A stretch of 64,000 bases of DNA from Nostoc sp. 'Peltigera membranacea cyanobiont' 210A (lineage in GTDB: Bacteria > Cyanobacteriota > Cyanobacteriia > Cyanobacteriales > Nostocaceae), in assembly GCF_002246015.1 (NCBI RefSeq), contig NZ_NOLJ01000010.1, positions 127,053 to 191,052 on the forward strand, given 5' to 3'. The first letter of the stretch is position 1, and every line of letters begins with the position of its first letter. Shown here in pieces: positions 53,839 to 62,062 of this stretch. The notes beneath the pieces are model-generated. The model worked only from the letters and a program-made list of their open reading frames with translations. It was not told where the DNA came from and searched no databases. The translations under genes were made by a program, and so were the position numbers.

Positions 53839-54273
53839 TTAATCAGGGACTTGTACAATGTGAGCGATTGCATTTCCCAAACGAGTAAAGTGATTTGGAT
53901 TCAGGGTTAACAGAGTGTCTACCTCTGCTTTTAAAGCAGCTTGAGCAATTAAAGCATCAAAAATACCGCCACCTGGAAGATTTAAGGTTGCCATTTGAGC
54001 GATTGCAGCCTGATAGTCATTGAAAAGCAGTGGAACTCCCTCTAAATACTGTGACATATCTACAATAATCATCTCAGCTTGTTGGGGACTAATACGCGGC
54101 TGAATAGGTAAGCGTGTGATGACAGAATATGTTTCAGCTAAACTGTGAGTTGAGATAAACCCTTGGATTTGCCCAGATTTTGCAGCTTTAATCTTGGAAA
54201 AGCAAACAGAATGTTGCGGGTGATTGACAATGAATGCAGGAACTAAGACAGAAGTATCAAACAAGACTTTCAT
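53839..54273 (-). CDS. PIN-domain toxin (VapC-like ribonuclease)
   Basis: 144 aa. Acidic residues of the PIN active site are seen in FDTSVLVPAF (Asp6), SLAETYSVI (Glu), and GGGIFDALIAQAA (Asp). PIN toxins cleave RNA. The start ATG overlaps the antitoxin's TAA by one base (TAATG), the usual coupled arrangement. The pair is bounded by a 26-bp direct repeat. Confidence 0.85.
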   Translation of the reverse strand: MKVLFDTSVLVPAFIVNHPQHSVCFSKIKAAKSGQIQGFISTHSLAETYSVITRLPIQPRISPQQAEMIIVDMSQYLEGVPLLFNDYQAAIAQMATLNLPGGGIFDALIAQAALKAEVDTLLTLNPNHFTRLGNAIAHIVQVPD

Positions 54274-54572
54274 TAAGTTATTTGATCCTGAATGCGTTCT
54301 TCTCTCAACTCATCTATAAAAACATTAACATCAAAGGTTTCTGGTAATTCTGCCTCTACAACTAAAATCCCTTCTTTTCGATAAATATTTGGTTGGTTAA
54401 GAGGCAGTACATTGGTCATCTCAGAGTTTTGTTGAGTATGTTCTTCAGTAACTTGTTGACTCAGCGTGTCAATTTTTTCTGCAATAGCTTGCAAAACAAA
54501 CTGTTCAGCCGAAATTCCCTGACTGCTTGCCCATTTTTCAATCTTTTGTTGGATTTGGGGAGGAAAGTTCAT
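54273..54572 (-). CDS. Antitoxin of the PIN pair
   Basis: 99 aa. The N-terminal half is helical (PQIQQKIEKWASSQGISAEQ), suggestive of a ribbon-helix-helix or similar DNA-binding antitoxin. The C-terminal half has an extended toxin-binding tail with EGILVVEAELPETFDVN. It is immediately upstream of and overlaps the PIN gene. Exact antitoxin family not certain. Confidence 0.75.
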   Translation of the reverse strand: MNFPPQIQQKIEKWASSQGISAEQFVLQAIAEKIDTLSQQVTEEHTQQNSEMTNVLPLNQPNIYRKEGILVVEAELPETFDVNVFIDELREERIQDQIT

Positions 54573-54607
54573 AGACGTAAATACAATTAATACTCCAATT
54601 GTAAAAG

Positions 54608-54686
54608 GCGATGTCTACGACGGGCTACGCTTACGCATTTGTGTTGATGAGAGAAAAGCGTAGGCGCAGCCCGTCGTAGACATCGC
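54608..54686. repeat. Inverted repeat, 29-bp arms
   Basis: The arm GCGATGTCTACGACGGGCTA (54608 onward to 54636) and its inverted copy at 54658-54686 (27 of 29 matching) enclose 21 bases. The same repeat family occurs near 12641-12675 and as a degenerate copy near 33394. It can form a cruciform or, if transcribed, a large hairpin. The right 26-bp direct repeat (54635-54660) overlaps its loop. Confidence 0.85.
54635..54660. repeat. 26-bp direct repeat right of the PIN toxin-antitoxin pair
   Basis: Identical to 53781-53806; see the findings. Confidence 0.85.
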
Positions 54687-54724
54687 TCCACCAAAATAAT
54701 CATACAAGCGATCGCTAATCAATA

Positions 54725-55042
54725 TTATTGCTGTTCTAAAATCTTTTCTATATCTTGCCCTGCATAGAGAATCCGCACAACTTCAATGCTTTCATCTCGC
54801 TCAAAGTAAAAAATTAGATATTTTTTAAATCCTTTAACAGCCCATTTACGTAAACCTTGTAAACGAAGATTATCTAGGGGATAAGGGCTACCCATTCCAG
54901 GCATTCTTGCTAACTGTGCAAAAGTTTCTCTTATAGAGTCAAAAAATAAAAGAGCCGTGTCGGGGTTTTCTTGGGCAATGTAAGCAAAATACTCATCAAT
55001 ATCTAAACTGGCTTTGGGTGTAATGACTATCCGCTTTGTCAT
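54725..55042 (-). CDS. parE: ParE/RelE-family toxin
   Basis: 105 aa from the chosen ATG (55042). The typical fold order is ITPKASLDIDEYFAYIAQEN, then ARMPGMGSPY, then GFKKYLIFYFERD and VRILYAGQDIEKIL. The frame is open further upstream, but the ATG at 55042 overlaps the antitoxin's TAA by one base (TAATG), which sets the start. ParE-type toxins poison gyrase, RelE types cleave mRNA; the presence of a ParD-like partner favours ParE. Confidence 0.88.
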   Translation of the reverse strand: MTKRIVITPKASLDIDEYFAYIAQENPDTALLFFDSIRETFAQLARMPGMGSPYPLDNLRLQGLRKWAVKGFKKYLIFYFERDESIEVVRILYAGQDIEKILEQQ

Positions 55043-55296
55043 TATTTCTCTTGGTGGATCTGGTTGAGCAAATGTGTGCGTTTTTGCTGCCACCATTCAT
55101 CATTAACTTCTATTGTTTCTCCACTTTCAAGTCCTGCAATTAAAAGTTCTTCTATATGTTCTTGCATCTTGCGTTTTTGGTCTTGAGCGATCAATTTTTG
55201 TAGATATTCGCTAACTGAACCGTAGCCACCTTCAGCTACTTGTTCTTCAATAAAGGCTTTCATCGACTCAGGCAAGGAAATATTAATGTTACTCAT
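55042..55296 (-). CDS. parD: ParD-like ribbon-helix-helix antitoxin
   Basis: 84 aa. The N-terminal NINISLPESMKAFIEEQVAE followed by GGYGSVSEYLQKLI is characteristic of the ParD/CopG ribbon-helix-helix family. The C-terminal part (GLESGETIEVNDEWW) binds toxin. It should autoregulate the operon. It overlaps parE by one base. Confidence 0.9.
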   Translation of the reverse strand: MSNINISLPESMKAFIEEQVAEGGYGSVSEYLQKLIAQDQKRKMQEHIEELLIAGLESGETIEVNDEWWQQKRTHLLNQIHQEK

Positions 55297-55400
55297 AACC
55301 TTGGCAGCGAGGTTAAACTATTTTTTCCATGTTATCAAGATTGTTAGGCGTTGTCTTTGCGGAAACGTTTAGCGATCGCACCTTGGTTGATGAGAAAATA

Positions 55401-55468
55401 GCGATGCCTTCTCTTTCAGAGACGCTACCGCGAACGGCAACGTCTTCTCTACGAGACGCTACGCGAAC
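55401..55468. repeat. Dispersed repeat cluster between parDE and the NB-ARC gene
   Basis: GCCTTCTCTTTCAGAGACGC, then CGCGAACGGCAACGTCTTCT and CTACGAGACGCTACGCGAAC, two variants of one element side by side. Related copies are inside the genes at 10570 and 31576. Confidence 0.75.
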
Positions 55469-55521
55469 GACGATCGCTCAAAACTACTAGATTGCAAACT
55501 CTATCGCCTAGACTCACTCTT

Positions 55522-58194
55522 TTAATTACGAATTAATTTTTTAGCCAATCGCCACAACAGAGAAAACGGTAAAATTAATATCGCCTTTAACGTTTGCACA
55601 AACTGACCTAACCAAAGTTTCCAGATAGCACGGGGAGTAGACTGGCGTTGCAGGTTTGCTAGATTTTCTCGAATTGTCGCTGTATTGGGATGATTAACTC
55701 CTAGAACTCGTTGACACATTGCCAAAGCATCACTCAAGAGTGGTTTGGCATCCCTGTATCGCCCAAGGCTGTCGTAGAGTCCTGCTAAATTGTTCAAGCT
55801 AGTAACCACATTGGGATGATCGCCAGCAAACAGGCGCTTTCTCATTTCTAAAGCATCACTGTAGAGTGGTTCGGCATCGCTGTACCGCCCAAGGCTTTTG
55901 TAGAGTAAAGCTAAATTGTTCAAGCTAGTAGCCACATTGGGATGATCGCCAGTAAACAGGCGCTTTGTCATTGCCAAAGCATCAATGTAAAGTGGTTTGG
56001 CATCGCTGTACCGTCTAAGATTAGAGTAGAGTCCTGCTAAATTATTGAAGCTAGTAGCCACATCTGGATGGTCGCCAGCAAACAGGCGCTTTGTCATTGC
56101 CAAAGCATCAATGTAGAGTGGTTCAGCATCGCTGTACCGTTCAAGGCTATCGTAGAGTCCAGCTAAATTGTTCAAGCTATTAGCTACATGGGGATGGTCG
56201 CCAGCAAACAGGCGCTTTCTCATTGCCAAAGCATCACTGTAGAGTGGTTCGGCATCGCTGTACTGCCCAAGGCTCTCGTAGAGTAAAGCTAAATTGTTCA
56301 AGCTAGTAGCTACATGGGGATGGTCGCCAGCAAACAAGCGCTTTCTCATTGCCAAAGCATCACTGTAAAGTGGTTTGGCATCGCTGTACTGCCCAAGCTT
56401 AGAGAAGAGTAAAGCTAAATTGTTCAAGCTACTAGCCACATCTTGATGGTCGCCAGCAAACAAGCGCTTTGTCATTGCCAAAGCATCAATGTAGAGTGGT
56501 TTGGCATCGCTGTACCGTCCAAGGCTCTCGTACAGGAAAGCTAAATCGTTCAAGCTATTAGCTAAATGGGGATGGTCGCCAGCAAACAGGCGCTTTCTCA
56601 TTGCCAAAGCATCACTGTAAAGTGGTTTGGCATCGCTGTACCGTCCAAGGCTAGAGTAGAGTAAAGCTAAATTGTTCAAGCTAGTAGCCACATTGGGATG
56701 GTCGCCAGCAAACAGAGCTTTGCAAACATTTACGCAATCTTCAAACCAAGGTTCTGCTAATTTATATAATCCTTGTCCATTATAAAATCTTCCTATTCCC
56801 ACAAATATCCACAGTACTTGATCGTTGGGCACTGATGCTGTGAAAAATGTCTGTGCTTCTGTGGCTTCCTTTATCTCTGCAATTAAACGTTTTCCTATAT
56901 CTTCAAGATGAAGAATAACATCTTTGAGGAATTCAATATCTTTAGAAGTAGGTGAATCAGGAAGGATTTGGGCTTTAGCTATCATCGCATTGGCAAAGGT
57001 TGTTTCTAAAACTGATTTGGTTTCGCCAGCCTCAGCTAACTCCTCTTGCAAAAACCACCGCACTAAGGCATGAATTTTATAATATCCTTCTCTTTCTTCT
57101 ACCAGTTGCAGTAAGTTGCGCCCGTAGAGTTGCTTTTTAGCTGCGTTTAATTCATCTTCTGACCAAGTTAGCTGTCTTTCTTCCTGATTTTCTGCTTCCC
57201 CTCCACCTGTCGCCACCCAAATAACCAAATTCCAAAGAATCAGCGCAGGAGAAAATAAACTCAAAAATCTTCCTAGTTGTTGCGCCAGTGGGTCGAGTTC
57301 TGACCAAGTTAAAGCAAAGGCGGCTTTGACTCCCAGTTGAGTTGAGTTGAGAGTTTCCCGGTCTTGTAAAGCTGCTTCTGCTAATTTACGTTCTTGCAAT
57401 CGCCTAAACATGATATCTAAGGATATTTCCGGGTCGCGTACCAAATAACCTCCAACTAACTCTATCCCCAAAGGCAAATATTCCAGACATTCACATATAT
57501 TTGTTGCGCTTTGTGGTTGGTTTTCGACTCGCTTATCTTTTTCCCCCAACAGTCGTTTTAACAGTTCTAAGGCTTTGCCTGGTTCTTTTTGGGGCGAGAG
57601 AACATCTAAAGGAATCTCTTGAATAAAATTTGGGTCTAAATGCCGCAGTCGAGTAGTAATTAAGACTCGGAAGCGATTATCGTTGGGAACGACTTCGCGG
57701 AGGTTGTCTAAATCAGTTACATCATCGAAGACGATTAAAATCGGCAAGGGAGAGTCGGGATATTTAGACCAACACCAGGCGACTTGTTCTTTAAGGCTTA
57801 AAAGTCTGCCTCCTAATTCTTGGGGAATCTCCAAACCAAACTGCAACCGGAAAAACTCTAAAACTTCGGCGGCGAGATTAGTTTCTCTGTCGTTAAACCA
57901 GGCAATTCCCCCATAATCTTGTTCATATCGTCTGGCGTATTGGGTAGCTAATTCAGTTTTGCCCACGCCACCCATTCCGGCTATTGCTACATAGTCTTTG
58001 CGCTGCAAGTCTTCATGTAGCGTTGTCAGTTCTGTTTCTCGCCCGACGAAATTAACGGAACCGCGATAAGGGATAGATTTTGTGGGAGTTAACTGTTTTT
58101 GCCCCTCAATAATTTGAGTGCCAATGTTAACTTGAGCGCCAGGGGAAGCAAAAGCACCAATTTTTTCGGCAAACTTCCCGGAGTCTTCAGGCAT
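55522..58194 (-). CDS. NB-ARC/TPR (NLR-like) protein
   Basis: 890 aa. A short N-terminal tail (residues 1-50) includes AEKIGAFASPGAQVNIG (9-25). The NB-ARC ATPase has GMGGVGKT (73-80), Walker B ILIVFDDV (153-159), LITTR (178-182), and a GLPL-like LPLGIELV (240-247). A winged-helix part follows. Residues 498-833 are eight near-identical 42-residue TPRs (DHPNVATSLNNLALLYxSLG pattern), as in kinesin light chain. The end (about 868-888) has a hydrophobic and basic ILILPFSLLWRLAKKL that could bind membrane. Such NLR-like proteins are linked to defence and programmed death in multicellular bacteria. The upstream 131-aa gene shares its N-terminal motif and is probably its partner. Confidence 0.87.
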   Translation of the reverse strand: MPEDSGKFAEKIGAFASPGAQVNIGTQIIEGQKQLTPTKSIPYRGSVNFVGRETELTTLHEDLQRKDYVAIAGMGGVGKTELATQYARRYEQDYGGIAWFNDRETNLAAEVLEFFRLQFGLEIPQELGGRLLSLKEQVAWCWSKYPDSPLPILIVFDDVTDLDNLREVVPNDNRFRVLITTRLRHLDPNFIQEIPLDVLSPQKEPGKALELLKRLLGEKDKRVENQPQSATNICECLEYLPLGIELVGGYLVRDPEISLDIMFRRLQERKLAEAALQDRETLNSTQLGVKAAFALTWSELDPLAQQLGRFLSLFSPALILWNLVIWVATGGGEAENQEERQLTWSEDELNAAKKQLYGRNLLQLVEEREGYYKIHALVRWFLQEELAEAGETKSVLETTFANAMIAKAQILPDSPTSKDIEFLKDVILHLEDIGKRLIAEIKEATEAQTFFTASVPNDQVLWIFVGIGRFYNGQGLYKLAEPWFEDCVNVCKALFAGDHPNVATSLNNLALLYSSLGRYSDAKPLYSDALAMRKRLFAGDHPHLANSLNDLAFLYESLGRYSDAKPLYIDALAMTKRLFAGDHQDVASSLNNLALLFSKLGQYSDAKPLYSDALAMRKRLFAGDHPHVATSLNNLALLYESLGQYSDAEPLYSDALAMRKRLFAGDHPHVANSLNNLAGLYDSLERYSDAEPLYIDALAMTKRLFAGDHPDVATSFNNLAGLYSNLRRYSDAKPLYIDALAMTKRLFTGDHPNVATSLNNLALLYKSLGRYSDAEPLYSDALEMRKRLFAGDHPNVVTSLNNLAGLYDSLGRYRDAKPLLSDALAMCQRVLGVNHPNTATIRENLANLQRQSTPRAIWKLWLGQFVQTLKAILILPFSLLWRLAKKLIRN
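55696..56703 (-). repeat. Eight in-frame 126-bp repeats (TPR units)
   Basis: The eight TPR units of the NB-ARC protein are nearly identical in DNA (each 126 bases), including runs such as CATTGCCAAAGCATCA. This implies recent expansion or gene conversion. Confidence 0.9.
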
Positions 58195-58414
58195 ACATAG
58201 TTAAATCTCAATACGGTTTAGTTAAGGGCTAATTGTACAAAATTGTGGGTTTTTGAGACGCGATATTGTGGGTTTTCGAGACGCGATAAATCGCCGTCTC
58301 TACAAGTGTTTTGGTCTTATCTGAACTGTATTGAGTTAAATCTTACTCCCCTTCCCTTGTAGGGAAGGGGTTGGGGGTTAGGTCACACGATAACTAATAA
58401 CTTTTGCTGATAAT
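58195..58414. other. Spacer with dispersed repeats
   Basis: Contains GAGACGCGATAAATCGCCGT, a relative of the hairpin elements at 17982 and 19684, and CCCCTTCCCTTGTAGGGAAG at about 58350. No gene. About 220 bases separate the two putative partner genes. Confidence 0.6.
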
Positions 58415-58810
58415 TTAAAAAGACATATTTTCAATATTTCCTGTCCCACCTGGCATTACTACCTGACCAATCTTATCTGCTAATTTTTCCAGGTTAGGCA
58501 TAGCCAGAATTTCAGCCAATTTAGAATTTGGTTCTGCTTTAGCTGCTGCTGCCAATTCCTGCATAGCTTGAGCTACTTCAGGATTAGCTTTAGCAGCCGA
58601 TTGCACCTCTAGTACAGCCTTGCCATAATCAAGTGGTTGTTCTGGTGCTTTCTCGATCGCAGCTACAGTATGGGGAGACTGTTTTTTGAGGGTGATGAGA
58701 AACTTACCAGTCTTATCCAATAAAGTTTCTGTTACCTTTTCGGTTGTTTTTTCTAAGGCTTTAGTGGCTATTACAGAACCGATTGCGATCGCCGCAGTTT
58801 CAAGTATCAT
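58415..58810 (-). CDS. Small putative effector partner of the NB-ARC protein
   Basis: 131 aa. A hydrophobic, Gly/Ala-rich N-terminal helix (ILETAAIAIGSVIATKALE) is followed by an amphipathic helical body and a C-terminal tail, ADKIGQVVMPGGTGNIE (111-127). Eight of 17 tail residues are identical, ungapped, to residues 9-25 of the NB-ARC protein (A, K, I, G, P, G, N, I). A helical N-terminus plus a motif-bearing C-terminus fits the plan of effectors known to pair with NLRs through short amyloid-like signalling motifs (HeLo/Bell-type domains). That assignment is inference. It is immediately upstream of the NB-ARC gene on the same strand. Confidence 0.6.
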   Translation of the reverse strand: MILETAAIAIGSVIATKALEKTTEKVTETLLDKTGKFLITLKKQSPHTVAAIEKAPEQPLDYGKAVLEVQSAAKANPEVAQAMQELAAAAKAEPNSKLAEILAMPNLEKLADKIGQVVMPGGTGNIENMSF

Positions 58811-58991
58811 AATGCTGCCTTGACTATGTGTATCCTATTTACTTATTAACACACCGCTTTTGTTCTAAATTCCGCAGCTAAGTTAAAAAACCCAGATTTT
58901 ACTCAGCGTTACGGATTTTGCATAGTTCAGCATTACTTTCTCAACTAATTGCGTGTGATATCTAGGCTTTTTGGAATTGAAACCAGTTGCC
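58811..58991. other. Intergenic, promoter region of the divergent genes
   Basis: No gene. It leads into the GTTAC array. The divergent start codons (58810 and 59348) are 537 bases apart. Confidence 0.5.
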
Positions 58992-59257
58992 GTTACTAAC
59001 ATCGCCACTAACATCGCGCTTTAAGTTACTAAAATCATCAGTTTAGTTACTAACACTACGATTTTTGTTACAAACATGATTATTTTCGTTACAATATTAC
59101 GAGTTTGTTACTAAAATAACGAGTTTAGTTACCACCGCTACGATTTTTGTTACAAACATCATAATTTTCGTTACAATGTTACGAGTTTAGTTACCACCAC
59201 TACGATTTTCGTTACAAACATCATAATCTTAGTGGATATTACTTAAGCTATAGTTAC
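58992..59257 (+). repeat. Helically phased GTTAC repeat array
   Basis: GTTAC occurs at 58992, 59025, 59046, 59067, 59088, 59107, 59128, 59149, 59170, 59178, 59190, 59211 and 59253, all on the same strand. From 59025 to 59211 the main copies are 21, 21, 21, 19, 21, 21, 21, 20 and 21 bases apart. 59253 is exactly 42 beyond 59211. A typical unit is AGTTTAGTTACCACCGCTAC. No unique spacers or palindromic units, so not a CRISPR. It may be an array of protein-binding sites on one DNA face. Confidence 0.85.
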
Positions 59258-59347
59258 ATTAAACACCAAATTTGTGGATTTTACTCAACCAAAATTAAGC
59301 TTTAGTAAGGCAAGCTAGTTCTAGAACACAATAAAAAGAACATAATT

Positions 59348-59743
59348 ATGCCTCGTCAAAAGCGTACATATCGCGCTCTAGAAAAAGCTGAATTGAGAAT
59401 GTATGGACTTAAAGCAATTGATCCGAGTATGGATTTTGGCGATGCTCGCAGCTTGCAAAATATCACACAAATAATTCAGCAGTACCGTAGCAAAATAGAA
59501 GCTTATAATACTACTCTGGCTGTGATTGACTCTTACAAAAATGAGATGAAAGAGTTGGAAACAACTTTGAGCGACTTGACAGAAAAAATGCTCTTGGGAG
59601 TTGCCTTTAAGTACGGCAAAGACAGCCATGAATATGAGATGGCGGGTGGTGTTCGCAAAAGCGATCGCGTCCGCAGAAGCTTAGTTAGCCGTTTAAAAAC
59701 TGGTACAGAACAAGTATCTACTAATAACACCCAAACCGTATAG
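59348..59743 (+). CDS. Small coiled-coil protein of unknown function
   Basis: 131 aa. A basic N-terminus (MPRQKRTYRALEKAELRMYG) is followed by GLKAIDPSMDFGDARSLQNI, then a long helical, coiled-coil-like stretch (about 35-85, IIQQYRSKIEAYNTTLAVI), and a basic tail with SDRVRRSLVSRLKTG. The GDARSLQNITQIIQQ part resembles other cyanobacterial hypothetical proteins, but I cannot name the family. The phased GTTAC array lies directly upstream and could regulate it. Confidence 0.65.
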   Translation: MPRQKRTYRALEKAELRMYGLKAIDPSMDFGDARSLQNITQIIQQYRSKIEAYNTTLAVIDSYKNEMKELETTLSDLTEKMLLGVAFKYGKDSHEYEMAGGVRKSDRVRRSLVSRLKTGTEQVSTNNTQTV

Positions 59744-59816
59744 TCTCATTACTCAAGTTATTACAAAAGTCTTCGTCTTACAGCACTTTTCAACTAAATT
59801 CAGCAACGTTAAAATT

Positions 59817-60824
59817 TTACTTAGTTTGAAAGATATTTTGTACCATTTTTTTGTCTGAATTTGCCGCCGCCTTATCTAACTCTGCAATCTCACCAGCGTC
59901 TAATTGCCAACCCAACGCCCCAAGATTCTCTCTCGCTTGTTCGACGCTCTTTGCTCCAGGGATGGGAATAGTTCCTTTACAGATGCACCAATTAATTGCT
60001 ACCTGTGACATAGTTTTGTTTCTGAACTGTGCCACCTCTCGCAAACATTCCAAAAGAGATTTGCCAGCAGAAGCCGCTTCGCCTCTACGCATTCCTGATA
60101 ATATTTGCTTAAATAACAGACCTCGAATGCCTTTAGGCAAAGGGCCTTGCTCAGAGTATTTTCCTGTCAATAGTCCCAAAGCGAGAGGGCTGTAGGCAAT
60201 CAATTTAATGTCTAACTCATCACAAAGGTCTTTGAGCTTGAGTTGGGTGACAGGATATGTAGACAACAGAGAGTATTGAACTTGCAGAGTTGTAATCGGA
60301 ACGCCTCGTTCGGCGAATTTTTTCTGCACTCGCATCAGCCGTTTCGGCCCATAATTGGATAATCCCACTCCCTTGACCAGTCTTTGCTCATACAAATCGG
60401 CAAGACCATCTAAAAGTCCTTCCTCTTGCCAAGGAGCATAGTTTGCTGTTGACCAATGCATCTGTACCAAATCGACATTTTTTCCCAGGCGTTGGGCAGA
60501 TGATTGACAAGCCCTTACCATTGATTGACGTGTCCATCTCCACGGGTAAGCAGCAAGCTTAGTTGCAATACAAATATTTTCTTTGCCTGAACCTAGATAT
60601 TCTCGGTTGAATCGTCCTAGAAGTAACTCACTCCGGCCATTCAATCTCCCCGTTCCGTAAGAATCGCCTGTATCAAATAAAGTTACACCGTTGCTGACAC
60701 AAAGGTTAAAGACGGCCTGCAACTGCTCATCCATACTTTCGTCATATCCCCAAAGCAGTTGGTTGCCCCAGGCCCAAGTGCCGCAGCCCATGCTTGGGAG
60801 AGAGAGTTTTTGGAGAGTCTGCAT
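59817..60824 (-). CDS. Aldo/keto reductase
   Basis: 335 aa. The catalytic tetrad is visible: Asp and Tyr in LFDTGDSYGTGRLNG, Lys in CIATKLAAYPW, His in VQMHWSTANY. The end shows IPIPGAKSVEQARENL, the NADP-binding loop. It reduces aldehydes or ketones in the cytoplasm; substrate unknown. The subgroup resembles cyanobacterial AKRs near Tas/YghZ. Convergent with the 131-aa protein gene. Confidence 0.92.
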   Translation of the reverse strand: MQTLQKLSLPSMGCGTWAWGNQLLWGYDESMDEQLQAVFNLCVSNGVTLFDTGDSYGTGRLNGRSELLLGRFNREYLGSGKENICIATKLAAYPWRWTRQSMVRACQSSAQRLGKNVDLVQMHWSTANYAPWQEEGLLDGLADLYEQRLVKGVGLSNYGPKRLMRVQKKFAERGVPITTLQVQYSLLSTYPVTQLKLKDLCDELDIKLIAYSPLALGLLTGKYSEQGPLPKGIRGLLFKQILSGMRRGEAASAGKSLLECLREVAQFRNKTMSQVAINWCICKGTIPIPGAKSVEQARENLGALGWQLDAGEIAELDKAAANSDKKMVQNIFQTK

Positions 60825-60935
60825 CTTTGCTATTTGTAGATTGCCTTATTAATTATCAGGCATATATAGCAGTCCAAAATCATTCGTGAAAATTTGAGAT
60901 AGTTATAACCACCCTGTAGTCTTGATTCATTAATT

Positions 60936-61460
60936 TCAACTTGACAGGCTACTATTAGGGAACATGGTCGGATTTGCCAAGAGCCAAGCTTTTTCAGTCC
61001 AGGCGTTATTAAATAACCCCACCTCTGACACGTTTAATTCAAATGAATGGGGTGGTGATTCTAGCAACAAGGGCGAACCTTTATCATGGGCCTCAACTAA
61101 GTTAACTATCCAGGGAAGAAAGTCTAAGATTTCTTTTGGTAATACAGTTAACTCGAAATCCCACAACAAATTCAGACCTCGGCAGACTTGTCCTTTTCTG
61201 GTTACTGTGACTCTACCAGCACTCTTGTTAATAGCCACTCGCAGAATGAATGGGCGGAATGGGACAAATTCATCGGGTGCTGTATAAGCGTATACATTTA
61301 TATAGTTTAGTCTCTGCCTACGATCCATCCAAGATGCGATCGGTGAATTACTACTATAAGATGTACCAGTTATAAGTACTGGCATACTCATCGCAGCAGC
61401 AAAGTTAGTGTAAAACTTATGCCTTAGTTCGTTAACGATATGTTTAGCTTCTGGGTTCAT
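60936..61460 (-). CDS. Hypothetical protein
   Basis: 174 aa, no recognised domain and no signal peptide. It begins NPEAKHIVNELRHKFYTNFA and has a mixed alpha/beta composition with two proline-rich turns (DEFVPFRPFI; LPKEILDFLPWIVN). Divergent from nothing close; 112 bases separate it from the aldo/keto reductase start on the same strand. Confidence 0.55.
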   Translation of the reverse strand: MNPEAKHIVNELRHKFYTNFAAAMSMPVLITGTSYSSNSPIASWMDRRQRLNYINVYAYTAPDEFVPFRPFILRVAINKSAGRVTVTRKGQVCRGLNLLWDFELTVLPKEILDFLPWIVNLVEAHDKGSPLLLESPPHSFELNVSEVGLFNNAWTEKAWLLANPTMFPNSSLSS

Positions 61461-61552
61461 GGTTGCTACACTTATTACAAAAACGATACCTGCGGTAAGC
61501 TACCCTAACGCATGGCTTCATAAGAATTATTTCCTAAAACCTCCTGCATCAC

Positions 61553-61610
61553 TTCTCTACGAGAGGCTGCGCCAACGACTACGCTCAGTGACCACCTGCT
61601 CTCTGACTTG
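61553..61610. repeat. Dispersed repeat copy
   Basis: CTTCTCTACGAGAGGCTGCG followed by CTACGCTCAGTGACC, a member of the same family as 10570-10645 and 55401-55468. Confidence 0.65.
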
Positions 61611-61687
61611 AAAGTGCTGAGTGCTGTTAGCGGATAGCTAAGGTTTAGCCCGTGCTGAGTGCTGAGTCAAAATACAAGTCCCAAAAC

Positions 61688-61715
61688 GCAAAAAAGGCAG
61701 ACTCCTTGTCTGCCC
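61688..61715 (-). terminator. Rho-independent terminator of rbp
   Basis: On the minus strand GGGCAGACAAGGAGTCTGCC forms an 8-bp stem and is followed by TTTTTTG. It lies 36 bases beyond the rbp stop. Confidence 0.88.
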
Positions 61716-61750
61716 TTAAGACCTGAGAGTTAAATTTTTGGTTTTAGACC

Positions 61751-62062
61751 TTAATAGCGGCCACCACCACCGCCACCGCCACCATAGCCTCCTCGTCTAC
61801 CACCAGAGGACCCGCCATCTGTCTTGGGCTTGGCTTTATTAACTTTTAAGCTTCGACCCATCCATTCAGCATTATCAAGGGCATCAATCGCTGCTTGTTC
61901 TTGTTCGTCTGATTCCAATTCCACAAAGCCGAAACCTCTCATCCGACCTGTTTCTCGGTCGATAGGCAATTGAACGTTTTTTACAGTTCCATATTCTGCA
62001 AAGACTTGGCGGAGGTCATCTTCTTTAACCTCATAAGATAGATTGCCGACGTAAATTGACAT
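61751..62062 (-). CDS. rbp: RRM-type glycine-rich RNA-binding protein
   Basis: 103 aa. RNP2 is SIYVGNLSYEV at the N-terminus and RNP1 is RGFGFVEL (about 44-51), with a Gly-rich tail (GGRRGGYGGGGGGGGRY). These single-RRM proteins are a well-known cyanobacterial family, many cold-induced, that bind RNA. About 100 bases of likely leader precede the start, and a strong terminator follows, so it is monocistronic. Confidence 0.95.
   Translation of the reverse strand: MSIYVGNLSYEVKEDDLRQVFAEYGTVKNVQLPIDRETGRMRGFGFVELESDEQEQAAIDALDNAEWMGRSLKVNKAKPKTDGGSSGGRRGGYGGGGGGGGRY

Noticed and set aside
58992..59257. CRISPR or simple satellite reading of the GTTAC array
   Set aside because: Units are about 21 bases without spacers, which excludes CRISPR; the constant phase of GTTAC with variation between makes it more than a simple satellite.
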